From Enteractinococcus helveticum (GTDB lineage Bacteria; Actinomycetota; Actinomycetes; Actinomycetales; Micrococcaceae), in NCBI RefSeq assembly GCF_001657475.1, contig NZ_LXEY01000017.1, positions 62,001-126,000 of the forward strand: a stretch of 64,000 bases of DNA. The letters run 5' to 3'. The position numbers and the translations under genes are program-made. The notes beneath the pieces are model-generated. The model worked only from the letters and a program-made list of their open reading frames with translations, was not told where the DNA came from and did not search any database. The first letter of the stretch is position 1, and the number at the start of each line of letters is the position of its first letter. Of this stretch, positions 8,797 to 17,541 are shown in pieces.

Positions 8797-9276
8797 ATGC
8801 ACGCATCATTTCGACCGTCGGATCACCGAGCTCGGGCTGCACTGGTCGCCGCACAATCATCAGCCTTGGGTCGACAACTCTTCTTCGCCTTATCGCAGGT
8901 CGAATACGAGCTTCGGACGAAAATGCAATTGGCCCTCGAACAGGTAGGGCTCGACGTTAGGCAATACACCACGCTGGCCTATATCGCAGGAGGTCATACG
9001 CCGACCCAGCTGGAGTTAGGCCAGATTTTGCATCTTGACCCATCCCAGGTTGTGACCCTGACGAAGGGCTTAGCAGAACGCGGGCTGCTGGTACGACAAA
9101 CTGTGCCAGCGGATCGACGTGCACACGCGCTCGGAATCACTACCGAAGGCAAGGTGCTGTATCAGCAGGCTGCGGCATTGGTTCAGCAGGTCGAGGAGGC
9201 GCTGACTGCCTCGTTGTCACGCCGTGACCGCAGTGCTTTGAAAAACTCATTGGATCGAATGCTTCCGCTGTCTTAA
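8797..9276 (+). CDS. MarR-family transcriptional regulator
   Basis: A 159-residue winged-helix regulator. The domain runs ALSQVEYELRTKMQLAL (dimer helix), then TPTQLELGQILHLDPSQVVTLTKGLAERGL (helix-turn-helix), then the wing PADRRAHALGITTEGK, whose DRR is the MarR hallmark. Two ATGs are possible, at 8785 and 8797. Only the second has a ribosome site (GGAG at 8787-8790, six bases before), so it is chosen. The divergent MFS gene is the probable target. A perfect CCATCGATGG palindrome (8779-8788) overlaps the start region and could be part of an operator, but that is weak evidence. Confidence 0.9.
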   Translation: MHASFRPSDHRARAALVAAQSSALGRQLFFALSQVEYELRTKMQLALEQVGLDVRQYTTLAYIAGGHTPTQLELGQILHLDPSQVVTLTKGLAERGLLVRQTVPADRRAHALGITTEGKVLYQQAAALVQQVEEALTASLSRRDRSALKNSLDRMLPLS

Positions 9277-9278
9277 AT

Positions 9279-9316
9279 GTTTGTGGTCAGGTCCCCAACG
9301 GAACCTGACCACAAAC
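9279..9316. terminator. Bidirectional terminator between marR-type and M23 genes
   Basis: A perfect 14-base inverted repeat (GTTTGTGGTCAGGT at 9279-9292 and its complement at 9303-9316) with a ten-base loop lies between two convergent genes. It is followed by TTATAA on the plus strand and an ATTTAAG tract on the minus strand. Position and symmetry suggest that it ends both transcripts; the U-tracts are modest. Confidence 0.72.
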
Positions 9317-9332
9317 TTATAAAGCTTAGAGA

Positions 9333-10190
9333 CTACTGCGCGCTAGAAGCAGTGTGGAGGCGCTTTTCGCCACCATTAGAGTCTGATGGCAAGTAGTATT
9401 CGGGATCAACCCATTTGCCGTTAATCTGGATTTCATAGTGAATGTGGGGACCGGTCGAGTTACCTGTGGAACCTGCAAGGGCAACGGTCTGTCCCTGAGA
9501 AACGGTGTCGCCAACGCTCACTTTGAACTGCGAGTTGTGACTGTAGGCGGTGGTTACCCCATTGCCGTGATCGATTTCTACACGGTTTCCGCCGGTGCTG
9601 TGCACGCCTGCAAAGGTAACCGTACCGGCCTCGGTTGCTTTGACTGGTGTGCCGGTTGGGACCGGGAAGTCGGTTCCAACGTGGAACTGTGAGCCGGCAC
9701 CGGTTGGGTTGCCACGCATCCCGAAGGTAGAAGAAGTCCGGGTTGAGTCAGCAGGAAAGATCATCTGCAGATTACCTGGCAGTGATTTCAACGACCCATT
9801 ATGTGTGTTCTGGGCTTCTGCCACGGCCAATTGTCCGGCTGCGACGTCGCCTTCGCCTTCTTGGTAGAGACGACCGAGACCAACCTGAGAGGCAGCCATC
9901 TCGTTGGTCATCTTGGCGACAACGCGCTCGTCGCCGCCCGAGATAGCAGCCGGGATGACAGTGGTCTGTCGGGGTGCTGCTTCGAGAACAGATTCGTTAC
10001 TACCGGCATGCGCGGTGTCACCGAAAGCCAATAGGTTGCCGTCCGTAACAGTGTTACCACCGAATGTCACGGCCGCCGAAGAGACGGCAACTGCAACGCC
10101 TGCCGTAATGACGGTGGCTTTGCGTCCGTTCTTCTTTTTAGCAGCTGCTTCGCGCAGCGCTCGGCGAGATGGGTATTCAGAAACTGTCAT
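9333..10190 (-). CDS. M23 family peptidoglycan endopeptidase
   Basis: A 285-residue exported zinc metallopeptidase. A basic start is followed by a hydrophobic segment (about residues 25-45) ending near AHAG, a signal peptide or anchor. The catalytic domain occupies about residues 165-270. It has the zinc ligands of the LytM family, HVGTDF with the first His and Asp, and HIHYEI with the H-x-H pair. Between these are GNRVEIDHGNGVTTAYSHN and GDTVSQGQTVALAGSTGNSTGPH, also typical. It probably cleaves cross-linked peptide in the cell wall. The upstream region on its strand holds no recognised riboswitch. Confidence 0.92.
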   Translation of the reverse strand: MTVSEYPSRRALREAAAKKKNGRKATVITAGVAVAVSSAAVTFGGNTVTDGNLLAFGDTAHAGSNESVLEAAPRQTTVIPAAISGGDERVVAKMTNEMAASQVGLGRLYQEGEGDVAAGQLAVAEAQNTHNGSLKSLPGNLQMIFPADSTRTSSTFGMRGNPTGAGSQFHVGTDFPVPTGTPVKATEAGTVTFAGVHSTGGNRVEIDHGNGVTTAYSHNSQFKVSVGDTVSQGQTVALAGSTGNSTGPHIHYEIQINGKWVDPEYYLPSDSNGGEKRLHTASSAQ

Positions 10191-10571
10191 AAAAGCTGGT
10201 CACCAAGAAAGGGGAAATTTGAATTGCCTGTTACATAGTAGCGTTATCATTTCGTTATCTCCAATCGTCAAGTGTCTCGGCGTGTATACCAAATCGTTAG
10301 CAGCGAAGGCCATTTCGGTACAAAGTTCACAGACTCCTCTCACCCTCATTACATGACATGGAAAGACAAAGTCCTCGTGAGATCAGCATCACACTCGCGC
10401 ACTAAGTCATGTTCACCCGCAAAGTAAACAAAGTTCGTCCAGCAGCGAAATAGCAAGTAACTAACGATTTCTTCGCCGTGGAACATGGTGTTTAGCTTAT
10501 AAATCATGTATTTGGTGCGGGAGACTCGAACCGTAAAATGTGGATAACCGCCGTGCTTCCACATGCTCAGC
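10191..10571. other. Gene-free stretch between M23 and aspA leader
   Basis: About 380 bases with no convincing gene on either strand. It must hold the promoter of the M23 gene (minus) and perhaps that of the aspA leader (plus). It contains one perfect DnaA-box sequence (TGTGGATAA, 10539-10547) and a minus-strand motif like a tRNA 3' end with no partner 5' half. Confidence 0.6.
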
Positions 10572-10713
10572 ACACCTTCGGTGTCTTGGGTTGTATGCTA
10601 GACACAGTGTGCCAGCCACAAGCTGGGGTACTGACGTTACCCACAACGACGTGCGTAACGCCTCAGAGGCGGACGGTGTTTCCGCAAGATATGCTCCACA
10701 TCCAGGAGCGAAT
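10572..10713 (+). promoter_or_regulatory. Highly structured aspA leader RNA (uncharacterised)
   Basis: A run of closely packed inverted repeats: ACACC/GGTGT (10572-10584), CCAGC/GCTGG (10612-10626), CGTTAC/GTAACG (10635-10660, with inner CAC/GTG), GCCT/AGGC (10660-10670), GCGGA/TCCGC (10669-10685) and GCTCC/GGAGC (10693-10709). The last one covers the AGGAG ribosome site of the small upstream ORF. The density of hairpins suggests a regulatory leader. It does not match any riboswitch class I can recognise by eye. Confidence 0.5.
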
Positions 10714-10797
10714 ATGAATTTTTGCCCGGGTACGTGCCCGGGTCTTCGTATGTATAAACCGCTTACGATGCAGTCCTATGGCAGTACGCACTCGTAA
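10714..10797 (+). CDS. 27-codon upstream ORF (candidate leader peptide) of aspA
   Basis: ATG at 10714 is preceded by a perfect AGGAG (10704-10708) with five-base spacing, a better ribosome site than that of aspA itself. The frame encodes 27 residues, beginning MNFCPGTCPGLR, with two Cys-Pro-Gly units, and stops 22 bases before the aspA ATG. A CCCGGG/CCCGGG hairpin (10725-10742) lies inside the frame. A 9-base stem, CGCTTACGA/TCGTAAGCG (10760-10800), spans its 3' half and stop codon. The layout is that of a regulatory leader peptide. Expression and conservation are not known. Confidence 0.5.
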   Translation: MNFCPGTCPGLRMYKPLTMQSYGSTHS

Positions 10798-10819
10798 GCG
10801 GGTACGGAATAAGAGAGTC

Positions 10820-12220
10820 ATGACTGAAGTTCAAACACAGATACGCACCGAATCGGATCTGATCGGCGCAGTCGAGCTACCTGCCGATGTCTACTACGGT
10901 GTCAACACTGTTCGTGCGGCAGAAAACTTTCAGCTGTCGTCAACACGGGTCGAGCAATTCCCTGAGCTGATCGAGGCTCTGGCCATCATCAAGCATGCTG
11001 CTGCCGCTGCGAATCGTGATGTTGGCGCGCTGGACGAAACCATTGCCAGCGCGATTATTGCTGCAGCCAAAGATGTGGCCGTAGGCCAGCTGCACGACCA
11101 ATTTATTTTGGACATGATTCAGGGTGGAGCAGGGACCTCCACCAACATGAACGCTAATGAAGTGATTGCTAACCGCGGCCTGGAACATATGGGTCTTGCC
11201 AAAGGCGATTACGATGCTCTGCACCCACTGAACCACGTGAACATGGGCCAGTCGACGAACGACGTCTACCCAACCGCGCTGAAACTGGCACTGCACAAAA
11301 TGACCGGCACCCTGTTGGAAAGCCTCGAAGGGCTCAAGAACGCCCTGCGTGCAAAAGCCAAAGAGTTCCACACCACCGTGAAAATGGGCCGCACCCAGAT
11401 GCAGATCGCCGTTCCCATGACGCTGGGTCAGGAATTTGCTGCTTGGGCCGTCATGCTCGAACGCGCAGAAACCGGTTTGAAACGTGTTCGCTTTGACCTA
11501 CTTGAGCTCAACCTGGGTGGTACCGCAATCGGTACCGGAATCAACGCCAACCCTGGTTACCGCGAGCGCGCCATTGAGTACTTGCGCGAGATCACCGGTC
11601 TGACCAATATTTCTTCGGCCCCAGACCTGATTGCTGCTACCGCCGATACTCAGATCTTTGTTGACCTGTCCGGTGCTCTAAAGCGCGTGGGGCTGATCAT
11701 GTCGAAGATCGCCAATGACCTACGCCTACTGTCCTCTGGTCCTTCCGGTGGTTTCGGAGAAATCAATCTCCCAGCCCGCCAGGCAGGCTCTTCGATTATG
11801 CCGGGCAAGGTCAACCCAGTGATTGCTGAAGCCGTCAACCAGGTCGCCTACCAGGTTGCCGGTCACGATGCCGCCATCAGCATGGCAGTTGAAGCCGGTC
11901 AGCTGGAACTGAACCCATTTGAACCGATCATGGCCCGCGGCCTGTTCGACTCCATCGGCATCCTGTCGAATGCTGCCACCATGTTTGCCGATAAGTGCAT
12001 CGTGGGCATTACCGCCAACGAGCAACTCATGCGCGACGTCGTCGAAGGCTCCGCTGGCCTGGCCACGGTTTTCTCCCCCGTCGTCGGGTATAAAGCGGCT
12101 ACCGCCCTGGCTGTGGAAGCAACCAAGACCGGTGCCAAAGTCACCGATCTGGCCGTTGAAAAAGGCTTACTGACCAGCGCACAGGTAGAAGAACTCATCA
12201 ACGAAGCGCTTGCCGTCTAA
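10820..12220 (+). CDS. aspA: Aspartate ammonia-lyase
   Basis: Deaminates L-aspartate to fumarate and ammonia; the homotetramer belongs to the fumarase/aspartase superfamily. At 466 residues it has normal length. DMIQGGAGTSTNMNANEVIANR, VNMGQSTNDVYPTA, KMGRTQMQIAVPMTLGQEF and the superfamily signature GSSIMPGKVNP are present. The GGAGTSTNMN block and the C-terminal EKGLLTSAQVEEL favour aspartase over fumarase. The frame extends to an ATG at 10778, inside a hairpin. The ATG at 10820 gives the family's normal N-terminus (MTEVQTQIRTESDLIGAVEL), although its ribosome site (AAGAGAG) is weak. Its stop overlaps that of the convergent transporter by four bases. Confidence 0.92.
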   Translation: MTEVQTQIRTESDLIGAVELPADVYYGVNTVRAAENFQLSSTRVEQFPELIEALAIIKHAAAAANRDVGALDETIASAIIAAAKDVAVGQLHDQFILDMIQGGAGTSTNMNANEVIANRGLEHMGLAKGDYDALHPLNHVNMGQSTNDVYPTALKLALHKMTGTLLESLEGLKNALRAKAKEFHTTVKMGRTQMQIAVPMTLGQEFAAWAVMLERAETGLKRVRFDLLELNLGGTAIGTGINANPGYRERAIEYLREITGLTNISSAPDLIAATADTQIFVDLSGALKRVGLIMSKIANDLRLLSSGPSGGFGEINLPARQAGSSIMPGKVNPVIAEAVNQVAYQVAGHDAAISMAVEAGQLELNPFEPIMARGLFDSIGILSNAATMFADKCIVGITANEQLMRDVVEGSAGLATVFSPVVGYKAATALAVEATKTGAKVTDLAVEKGLLTSAQVEELINEALAV

Positions 12221-13149
12221 GCAAAAATTTTCGGGGCATTCATCACGAACACCCCGCCGATCATCAAAAGCAGTCCGATCACTTGGAGTGGTCGGACTGC
12301 TCTTTTTGGTGCAGATAACAGCCCGAATTGATCCACGAGCAGTGACCCTGAGATCAGCCCGACCTGCACCACGACAACGGTGACCGCCGAACCAATCAGC
12401 GGCGATAAAAAGGCCACGCCCGTGACATACAGTGCACCCAAGATTCCACCGAGCCACATCCACCACGGATTATGCGTCACACCCTCGGGCACTCGCAGGC
12501 GCAGCGACGGCCGAGTCAGCACCACCACGGCGATCAGCACCAAGGTCCCCACCAAAAATGAAATAAAGGCACTGTGCACCGCGGAATCTAACACCAGTGT
12601 CAGCTGCCCATTAATCGCAACTTGCAGCCCAAAACACACCCCAATACCTAAACCGGCCAGATACCAGGCCTTGGAGGTCGGCTGTGTATTCAACTGTGGC
12701 CGCCTCCGGCCGCCAACGACAGCCAATGCTGCGGCGAGCATGACGAGCACGGCACCGGTGACCCGCCAGCCATCGGCCGGGTAGCGGTCCACACCGAAAA
12801 GCCCCAAGTGGTCAATAATCATCGTGGTGATGACCTGTGCGGTCAGATTCAACATGGTCGAATACAGTGCGCCGATCACCGGCAGTAACAACACATTCGT
12901 TGTCATGCCAATGACGCCAAAGACTCCCCCAGACCATATCCACCAGGGTTGGGTAATAAAATTGCCCAGCTCAAAACCCATGGTGCCCACGGTTGCCCAG
13001 GTGAGGAACACCAGACAGACCGTGCCCACCAGAAATGAGATGACAGCCATGACCCACGGTGTGGACACCGCATTGCGCAGTCGGTTATTTATGGCCGACT
13101 GGCTGGGCATCAGCACGCCAATGGCAACACCCAGCACCATGTAAATCAT
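12217..13149 (-). CDS. YdcZ/DUF606-type DMT superfamily transporter
   Basis: A 310-residue membrane protein with ten or so hydrophobic helices in two related halves. Each half starts with a G-x-N/S-Q-x-x-x-N motif (GVLMPSQSAINNRL; GVCFGLQVAINGQL) and a following SFLVGT segment. This duplication is characteristic of the DUF606/YdcZ family. The substrate is unknown. The frame begins at a TTG (13170), but an AGGAG lies just before the ATG at 13149, which is chosen. It starts 42 bases after the GlcD-type oxidase stop on the same strand, so the two are probably co-transcribed. Confidence 0.85.
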   Translation of the reverse strand: MIYMVLGVAIGVLMPSQSAINNRLRNAVSTPWVMAVISFLVGTVCLVFLTWATVGTMGFELGNFITQPWWIWSGGVFGVIGMTTNVLLLPVIGALYSTMLNLTAQVITTMIIDHLGLFGVDRYPADGWRVTGAVLVMLAAALAVVGGRRRPQLNTQPTSKAWYLAGLGIGVCFGLQVAINGQLTLVLDSAVHSAFISFLVGTLVLIAVVVLTRPSLRLRVPEGVTHNPWWMWLGGILGALYVTGVAFLSPLIGSAVTVVVVQVGLISGSLLVDQFGLLSAPKRAVRPLQVIGLLLMIGGVFVMNAPKIFA

Positions 13150-13191
13150 TGCACTCCTGAATGCTTGCAAACTCCTTGAGGAGCTGCGGGT

Positions 13192-14562
13192 CTAGATGGC
13201 GCGGTCTGGGGTGAGGATGCCGTTGGGATCAAGCGCCTGTTTGATCGCGCGCTGGGTATCCAAAACCGCAGCGTCGAGTTGAATCGGCAACTCGTGGTGT
13301 TTGACCGCACCGATGCCGTGTTCACCGCTGATTGTGCCGCCCAATGAGACGGCAAGCTGAGAAATGTCCACGATCACGGCCTCGGCGGCTGCGTATTCTG
13401 CTTCGGTATCGCCGGCTTCCACGGTGGGGTGCAGGTTGCCGTCCCCAGCGTGGGCCACAATGGAAATCTTGCGGTTGTGTTTGGCCGCGATCTCATCAAT
13501 GCCCCGAAACACATTTGCCAACTCGCCAATCGGTACGCCTACATCACACGAGACCCGCAGACCACGTGCCGACAGTGCTGGATTCGCCAGTCGGCGGGCT
13601 TCTAACAGCTCGTCGCTTTGGGCAATGACGACGTCGCTGCCGCCGTGCCGAGCACAGATGTCGGTAATGGCCTTGGCGTCATCGGCGGCGTTATGTCCCA
13701 CCGTCTGGCCGATCAGCAGTGCCGCTTTGGGAACTGTGAGTCCGGAAGGGTAAAACTCTTCGATAGTTTTCACACTGTGAGTATCCAATAGCTCCAGGAC
13801 CTCCGGTTGGGCTTCACCGTTGACAATTTCGGTGACCGCCTCACCTGCGGCATGGATCGAATCAAAATTGACCCGGAACGTATGCGAGGTGCCCGGTGGG
13901 ATCGGCTTGAGCCGCACAGTGGCCGCAGTAATGACCCCCAGCGTGCCCTCGGATCCGACAAATAAACTCGTCAAATCCAAACCGACGACGTTTTTGCGGG
14001 TCCGCGTACCGGTGTGCATGATCCTGCCATCGGCCAACACGACTTCCAGGGCCGCGACCGAATCGCGCGTCACGCCGTGGGAAATACAGCGCAGACCACC
14101 GGCGTTGGTTGCGATATTGCCACCGACCGTGGAAGTTTCCACGCTGGCGGGATCGGGTGGGAAGAACAATCCGTGTTCACGTGCCGCACGATCAAGATCG
14201 GCGGTAATGACGCCGGCTTCAACAACTGCCAGTCGGTTGACCGGATCAATCTGACGAATCGCATTGCACCGTTCCATCGAGATGACCAGCCCCTGATCAT
14301 AGGCCACGGCCCCACCGGCCAGGCCAGTGCCCGCGCCGCGCACCGATACCGGCACGCCATGCCGATTGGCCCAGGCCAGGGCAGTGACGACGTCGTCGGT
14401 GCAGGTAGCCATCACCACGGCCAACGGGTGGCCCTGGGGCGAATAGCGGGAGCTATCGCGAGCCAGCCGGTCGAGGTCGGGACCGGCTTCAACAATCTGC
14501 TCGGGCAGTTGGTCTTTGAGTTCAATCAGCGCGTGGCGCTCAGGCAGTGGGGTGTGGGGCAT
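13192..14562 (-). CDS. FAD-linked 2-hydroxyacid oxidase, GlcD / D-lactate dehydrogenase type
   Basis: A 456-residue flavoprotein of the PCMH/vanillyl-alcohol-oxidase group. The FAD domain shows VPVSVRGAGTGLAGGAV, FFPPDPASVETSTVGGNIATNAGG and VGSEGTLGVIT. The C-terminal FAD-oxidase half carries IVAHAGDGNLHPTV and the closing signature SGEHGIGAVKH with its catalytic-region histidines. Known members oxidise glycolate or D-lactate; the exact substrate is uncertain. Two starts are possible; the ATG at 14562 has AAGGA six bases upstream and is preferred over 14577. The downstream YdcZ-like carrier may serve the same metabolite (inference). Confidence 0.88.
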   Translation of the reverse strand: MPHTPLPERHALIELKDQLPEQIVEAGPDLDRLARDSSRYSPQGHPLAVVMATCTDDVVTALAWANRHGVPVSVRGAGTGLAGGAVAYDQGLVISMERCNAIRQIDPVNRLAVVEAGVITADLDRAAREHGLFFPPDPASVETSTVGGNIATNAGGLRCISHGVTRDSVAALEVVLADGRIMHTGTRTRKNVVGLDLTSLFVGSEGTLGVITAATVRLKPIPPGTSHTFRVNFDSIHAAGEAVTEIVNGEAQPEVLELLDTHSVKTIEEFYPSGLTVPKAALLIGQTVGHNAADDAKAITDICARHGGSDVVIAQSDELLEARRLANPALSARGLRVSCDVGVPIGELANVFRGIDEIAAKHNRKISIVAHAGDGNLHPTVEAGDTEAEYAAAEAVIVDISQLAVSLGGTISGEHGIGAVKHHELPIQLDAAVLDTQRAIKQALDPNGILTPDRAI

Positions 14563-14895
14563 GGTTTTCCTTTTCATCCAGTCACCACATTAGCTGTGTG
14601 ATGGATCACGAGCTAGTAACATGCAGCAGCATACCGGCTGTGATCTGGGCGTGGTGGCTGGATCTTGGCTGCATCTTGACCCGCAGTGCCACCGGGGCGG
14701 TTGTGAACCAAGTAAGATAGCTGCAGCAGTTTTTGCAAGAATATGTTTGGCTCATAATGAGCGCCCTGCCTGGCGCGGCGTTTGTCACACGCACAAGCAG
14801 GTACAATAAGCCGCAAGGCCTCGTGCAGTTATTATCCCTTGTGGCAGTCCAGTATTATCAGCTGAAGACATTTCAAGGAAAGAGAGGAATTCCTG
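14563..14895. other. Divergent intergenic region
   Basis: About 330 bases between two divergently transcribed genes. Small open frames here have no ribosome site or family resemblance. A TTGTCA (14782) and an extended minus-10-like GGTACAATAAG (14800-14810) lie upstream of the plus-strand gene but with only 14 bases between them, so promoter assignment is tentative. A palindrome AGGAATTCCT (14885-14894) includes that gene's ribosome site. Confidence 0.45.
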
Positions 14896-15984
14896 ATGGT
14901 CCTAGGTTCACGGTGGGTTGTCCCAGCCGAAACTGAACCGGTCCAACGTGTCTGGATGAGCTTTCCTCGTGCCGGTGCCGCAAATTTTCGGGCTTCCTGG
15001 CAGCTCTCTTCTGCCCGCCGCGCCTGGGTCCGACTGGCCGAAGACATTGACAACCACGTTCCGGTGACCCTGCTGGTTGATCCGGACGATCAGCGCACCG
15101 TTGCCTCATATGTGTCCAAACCGCTCGACGTCGTCGTCATTCCTTTTGATAACGCGTCGATTCGGCGCACCGCAGCGACCATGGTGGTTTCCCGTCAGGC
15201 CCAAGCCAATAGTGGACGACGCCCGCGCCGTGTGCTGGGCATGGTGGATTTCACGTTCAACGGTTTTGGACATCTGCCCGGGGTCGCATACGGGCTGGAT
15301 GACACGCTGCCTGGCACACTGAGCGAACTGCTGCCCGGAGATCGTGGCTGGGGTCAGCGCAATTTGTCGATGATGGTCGGCGAGGGCGGCTCGTGGGTCA
15401 CCGATGGCGCCGGCACCGCGATTGCCTCCGAGGCGATTCTGACCGATCAGCGTCGCAACCCGGGGTGGAATACCCGCTCGGTAGAACGCGAGATGCGCCG
15501 CAATTTGGGCCTGGAACACATCATTTGGATTCCCAAGGGGCTCACCCGCGGGTCCGCGCCGGTGGGCTGGGGCGGCTACGTCGATCAGGTCGTGGCCTTC
15601 CACTCCCCCGGCCGGGTACTGTTGCACAACCAACCCGATCCGACCCACCCGGATCACGAAGTCACCCAGCAGGTGCGCGAAATTCTCAGCACCGCCCACG
15701 ATGCGACCGGCCAAGGGTTTGAAATTGTTGATGTGCCCGCACCCCAAACGCACTCAGATCTCAACGGACCGGTCAACTGGTCCTACCTGGACTACCTGAT
15801 CCTCAACGATGTGATCATCATGCCGCGGTTCATCGACCCATTCGATGCCCAAGCCTTTGAGCTGATGCAGAAACTGTATCCCGAACACCGGCTCATCCAA
15901 TTCACCGCACAGGCACTGTTTGACCACGGTGCCTCCATCCGGGCGATCACCCTGCCACAACCGCGCGTCAGCCGCCGGCGCTAA
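14896..15984 (+). CDS. Agmatine deiminase-fold protein lacking the catalytic residues
   Basis: A 362-residue member of the agmatine/peptidylarginine deiminase fold. Family landmarks are present: RVWMSFPR near the start, VDFTFNGFG, EGGSWVTDGAGTAIASEAIL, RNPGWN, WIPKGLTR, the PDHEVT segment and a final SIRAITLPQP. The catalytic positions are not. The MRD aspartate motif reads SIRRTAATM, the GHVD histidine reads GYVD, and the HCIT cysteine reads RAIT (Ala codon GCG at 15952-15954). It cannot use the known Cys-His-Asp chemistry, so a binding or regulatory role, or an early pseudogene, is likely. The frame is intact. AGAGGA lies eight bases before the ATG. Confidence 0.8.
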   Translation: MVLGSRWVVPAETEPVQRVWMSFPRAGAANFRASWQLSSARRAWVRLAEDIDNHVPVTLLVDPDDQRTVASYVSKPLDVVVIPFDNASIRRTAATMVVSRQAQANSGRRPRRVLGMVDFTFNGFGHLPGVAYGLDDTLPGTLSELLPGDRGWGQRNLSMMVGEGGSWVTDGAGTAIASEAILTDQRRNPGWNTRSVEREMRRNLGLEHIIWIPKGLTRGSAPVGWGGYVDQVVAFHSPGRVLLHNQPDPTHPDHEVTQQVREILSTAHDATGQGFEIVDVPAPQTHSDLNGPVNWSYLDYLILNDVIIMPRFIDPFDAQAFELMQKLYPEHRLIQFTAQALFDHGASIRAITLPQPRVSRRR

Positions 15985-16077
15985 AGGTCAGCTAACCGGG
16001 GCAAAGCCTGAGAAACCACGACACCGCAACCCACAAAGCGCTATCGTTAGGATGACGACGTCGCAAGGAGAGTGGAG

Positions 16078-17541
16078 TTGGCAAAACAACAGATGACCGG
16101 TATCCAGAAAGCCATCCTGGTGGTGGTCCTGGTCCCCGTCTTTATGTCACTGTTGTCGATCTCCTCGATCAACGTGATCCTGCCATCGGTCCAAGAATCC
16201 CTAGACGCATCCAATACAGCCATCCAGTGGGTACTGTCCGGCTATACGCTGGCCTTTGGTGTGCTGCTGGTGGCCGGCGGTCGCGCCGGTGACACCTTCG
16301 GACGCGGCAAACTCTTCGTCGCGGGCCTGGTGCTCTTCGGGCTGGGGTCGCTGCTAGCCGGTTTTGCACTCAACGGGCCCATGCTGGTTGCCGCCCGGCT
16401 GATTACCGGATTCGGTTCCGGGCTACTCAACCCACAAACCGTGGGCTTTATTCAACAGTTTTTCGACGGGCCGCTCAGGGCCCGCGCATTCGCATCCTTC
16501 GGATCGGTGGTCGGAGTATCCGTGGCCATCGGACCGGTGCTGGGTGGCGGACTCATTGCCCTGGCCGGACCGGACTGGGGCTGGCGCTGGACCTTTTTGG
16601 TCAACGTACCCATCGCCGTCACCGCCATCATCGTCGCCTACCGCACGTTCCCCACAGCCGCCTGGGTCCGGCACGTGCCCGAAGGGGCCTCGGCCGAACC
16701 CGGTAAACCCGACCTGGACCCGGTGGGCACCGTGGCATTTACACTGGGCACGCTGTTGGTCATGTGGACGTTTCTGGAAATCGACACGGGCGGGATCTAC
16801 TGGGCCATGCTGCCGGTGGGTATTGTCATTCTGATCTGGTGGGTGTGGTGGGAACGCCGCTACAAACGCCGCGGCGGTGCACCCATGGTCGATATGGCGC
16901 TCTTCCGCAACCGGCCCTACCGCAACGGCTCGCTGCTGATCAGCCTATTTTTCACCGGGTCAACATCCGTGTGGGTTACCGTGGCAATCTTTTTGCAAAC
17001 CGGCCACGGCATCTCAGCGCTGACCGCAGCGCTGGTGGGCGTCCCATCGGCCATTGCCACGACCATCTCCTCACAAATTGCTGGACGCTACGTGCTCTCG
17101 GCAGGCCGCGCGATGGTCGCCTGGGGCATGAGCGTGACCCTTCTTGCGCTGAGCTCCTCAATGCTGGTGATCGTTGGTGTGCAATTATGGGACTGGTCAA
17201 TATGGTGGCTCATCGCAACCCTATCCCTGCTGGGAGTCGCCCAGGGCTTCATCGTCTCACCGAATCAGACCCTGTCGCTGATCGAAGTACCCGCTCATGT
17301 CTCGGGCGTTGCCGGCGCTGTAATGCAAACCGGCCAACGCGTCGGCACCTCGGTGGGCACCGCCATTATCACCTCAACATTATTTGGGGTGGCCGCCGTC
17401 TACTCGTGGAACTGGGCCTTCGTCAGCGCATTTGGCATCATTATGCTCCTGGTCGCCATCGCTATGGCCGTGGCGATCACCGACATTCGCGGCACTCGTC
17501 GCACCCATGCCGCCGTCCCCCAGGGACGCGAGGCACGCTAA
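16078..17541 (+). CDS. DHA2-family MFS efflux transporter (EmrB/QacA type)
   Basis: A 487-residue transporter with about fourteen hydrophobic segments, as expected for 14-helix DHA2 drug/proton antiporters. Landmarks are SINVILPSVQESLDASNTAIQWVLSGYTLAFGVLLVAGGRAGDTFGRGK (motifs D1 and A) and GSGLLNPQTVGFIQQFF. The frame opens at a GTG (16072) that sits against AAGGAG (16065-16070). The TTG at 16078 has proper seven-base spacing to this site and is chosen, so this is a rare-start gene. The substrate is unknown. No regulator gene is adjacent; the thiamine operon follows with its own riboswitch. Confidence 0.88.
   Translation: MAKQQMTGIQKAILVVVLVPVFMSLLSISSINVILPSVQESLDASNTAIQWVLSGYTLAFGVLLVAGGRAGDTFGRGKLFVAGLVLFGLGSLLAGFALNGPMLVAARLITGFGSGLLNPQTVGFIQQFFDGPLRARAFASFGSVVGVSVAIGPVLGGGLIALAGPDWGWRWTFLVNVPIAVTAIIVAYRTFPTAAWVRHVPEGASAEPGKPDLDPVGTVAFTLGTLLVMWTFLEIDTGGIYWAMLPVGIVILIWWVWWERRYKRRGGAPMVDMALFRNRPYRNGSLLISLFFTGSTSVWVTVAIFLQTGHGISALTAALVGVPSAIATTISSQIAGRYVLSAGRAMVAWGMSVTLLALSSSMLVIVGVQLWDWSIWWLIATLSLLGVAQGFIVSPNQTLSLIEVPAHVSGVAGAVMQTGQRVGTSVGTAIITSTLFGVAAVYSWNWAFVSAFGIIMLLVAIAMAVAITDIRGTRRTHAAVPQGREAR

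Noticed and set aside
10491-10535. Minus-strand sequence resembling a tRNA 3' end (GGTTCGAGTC then CGCACCA)
   Set aside because: The T-stem does not pair, five bases are missing between T-arm and acceptor end, and no 5' half or anticodon arm is found, so it is not a tRNA gene. A relic attachment site cannot be shown either.
10540-10797. Full 85-residue frame ahead of aspA as a gene
   Set aside because: Its upstream part has no start signal. Only the last 27 codons, beginning at the ATG with AGGAG, are kept as a candidate leader peptide.
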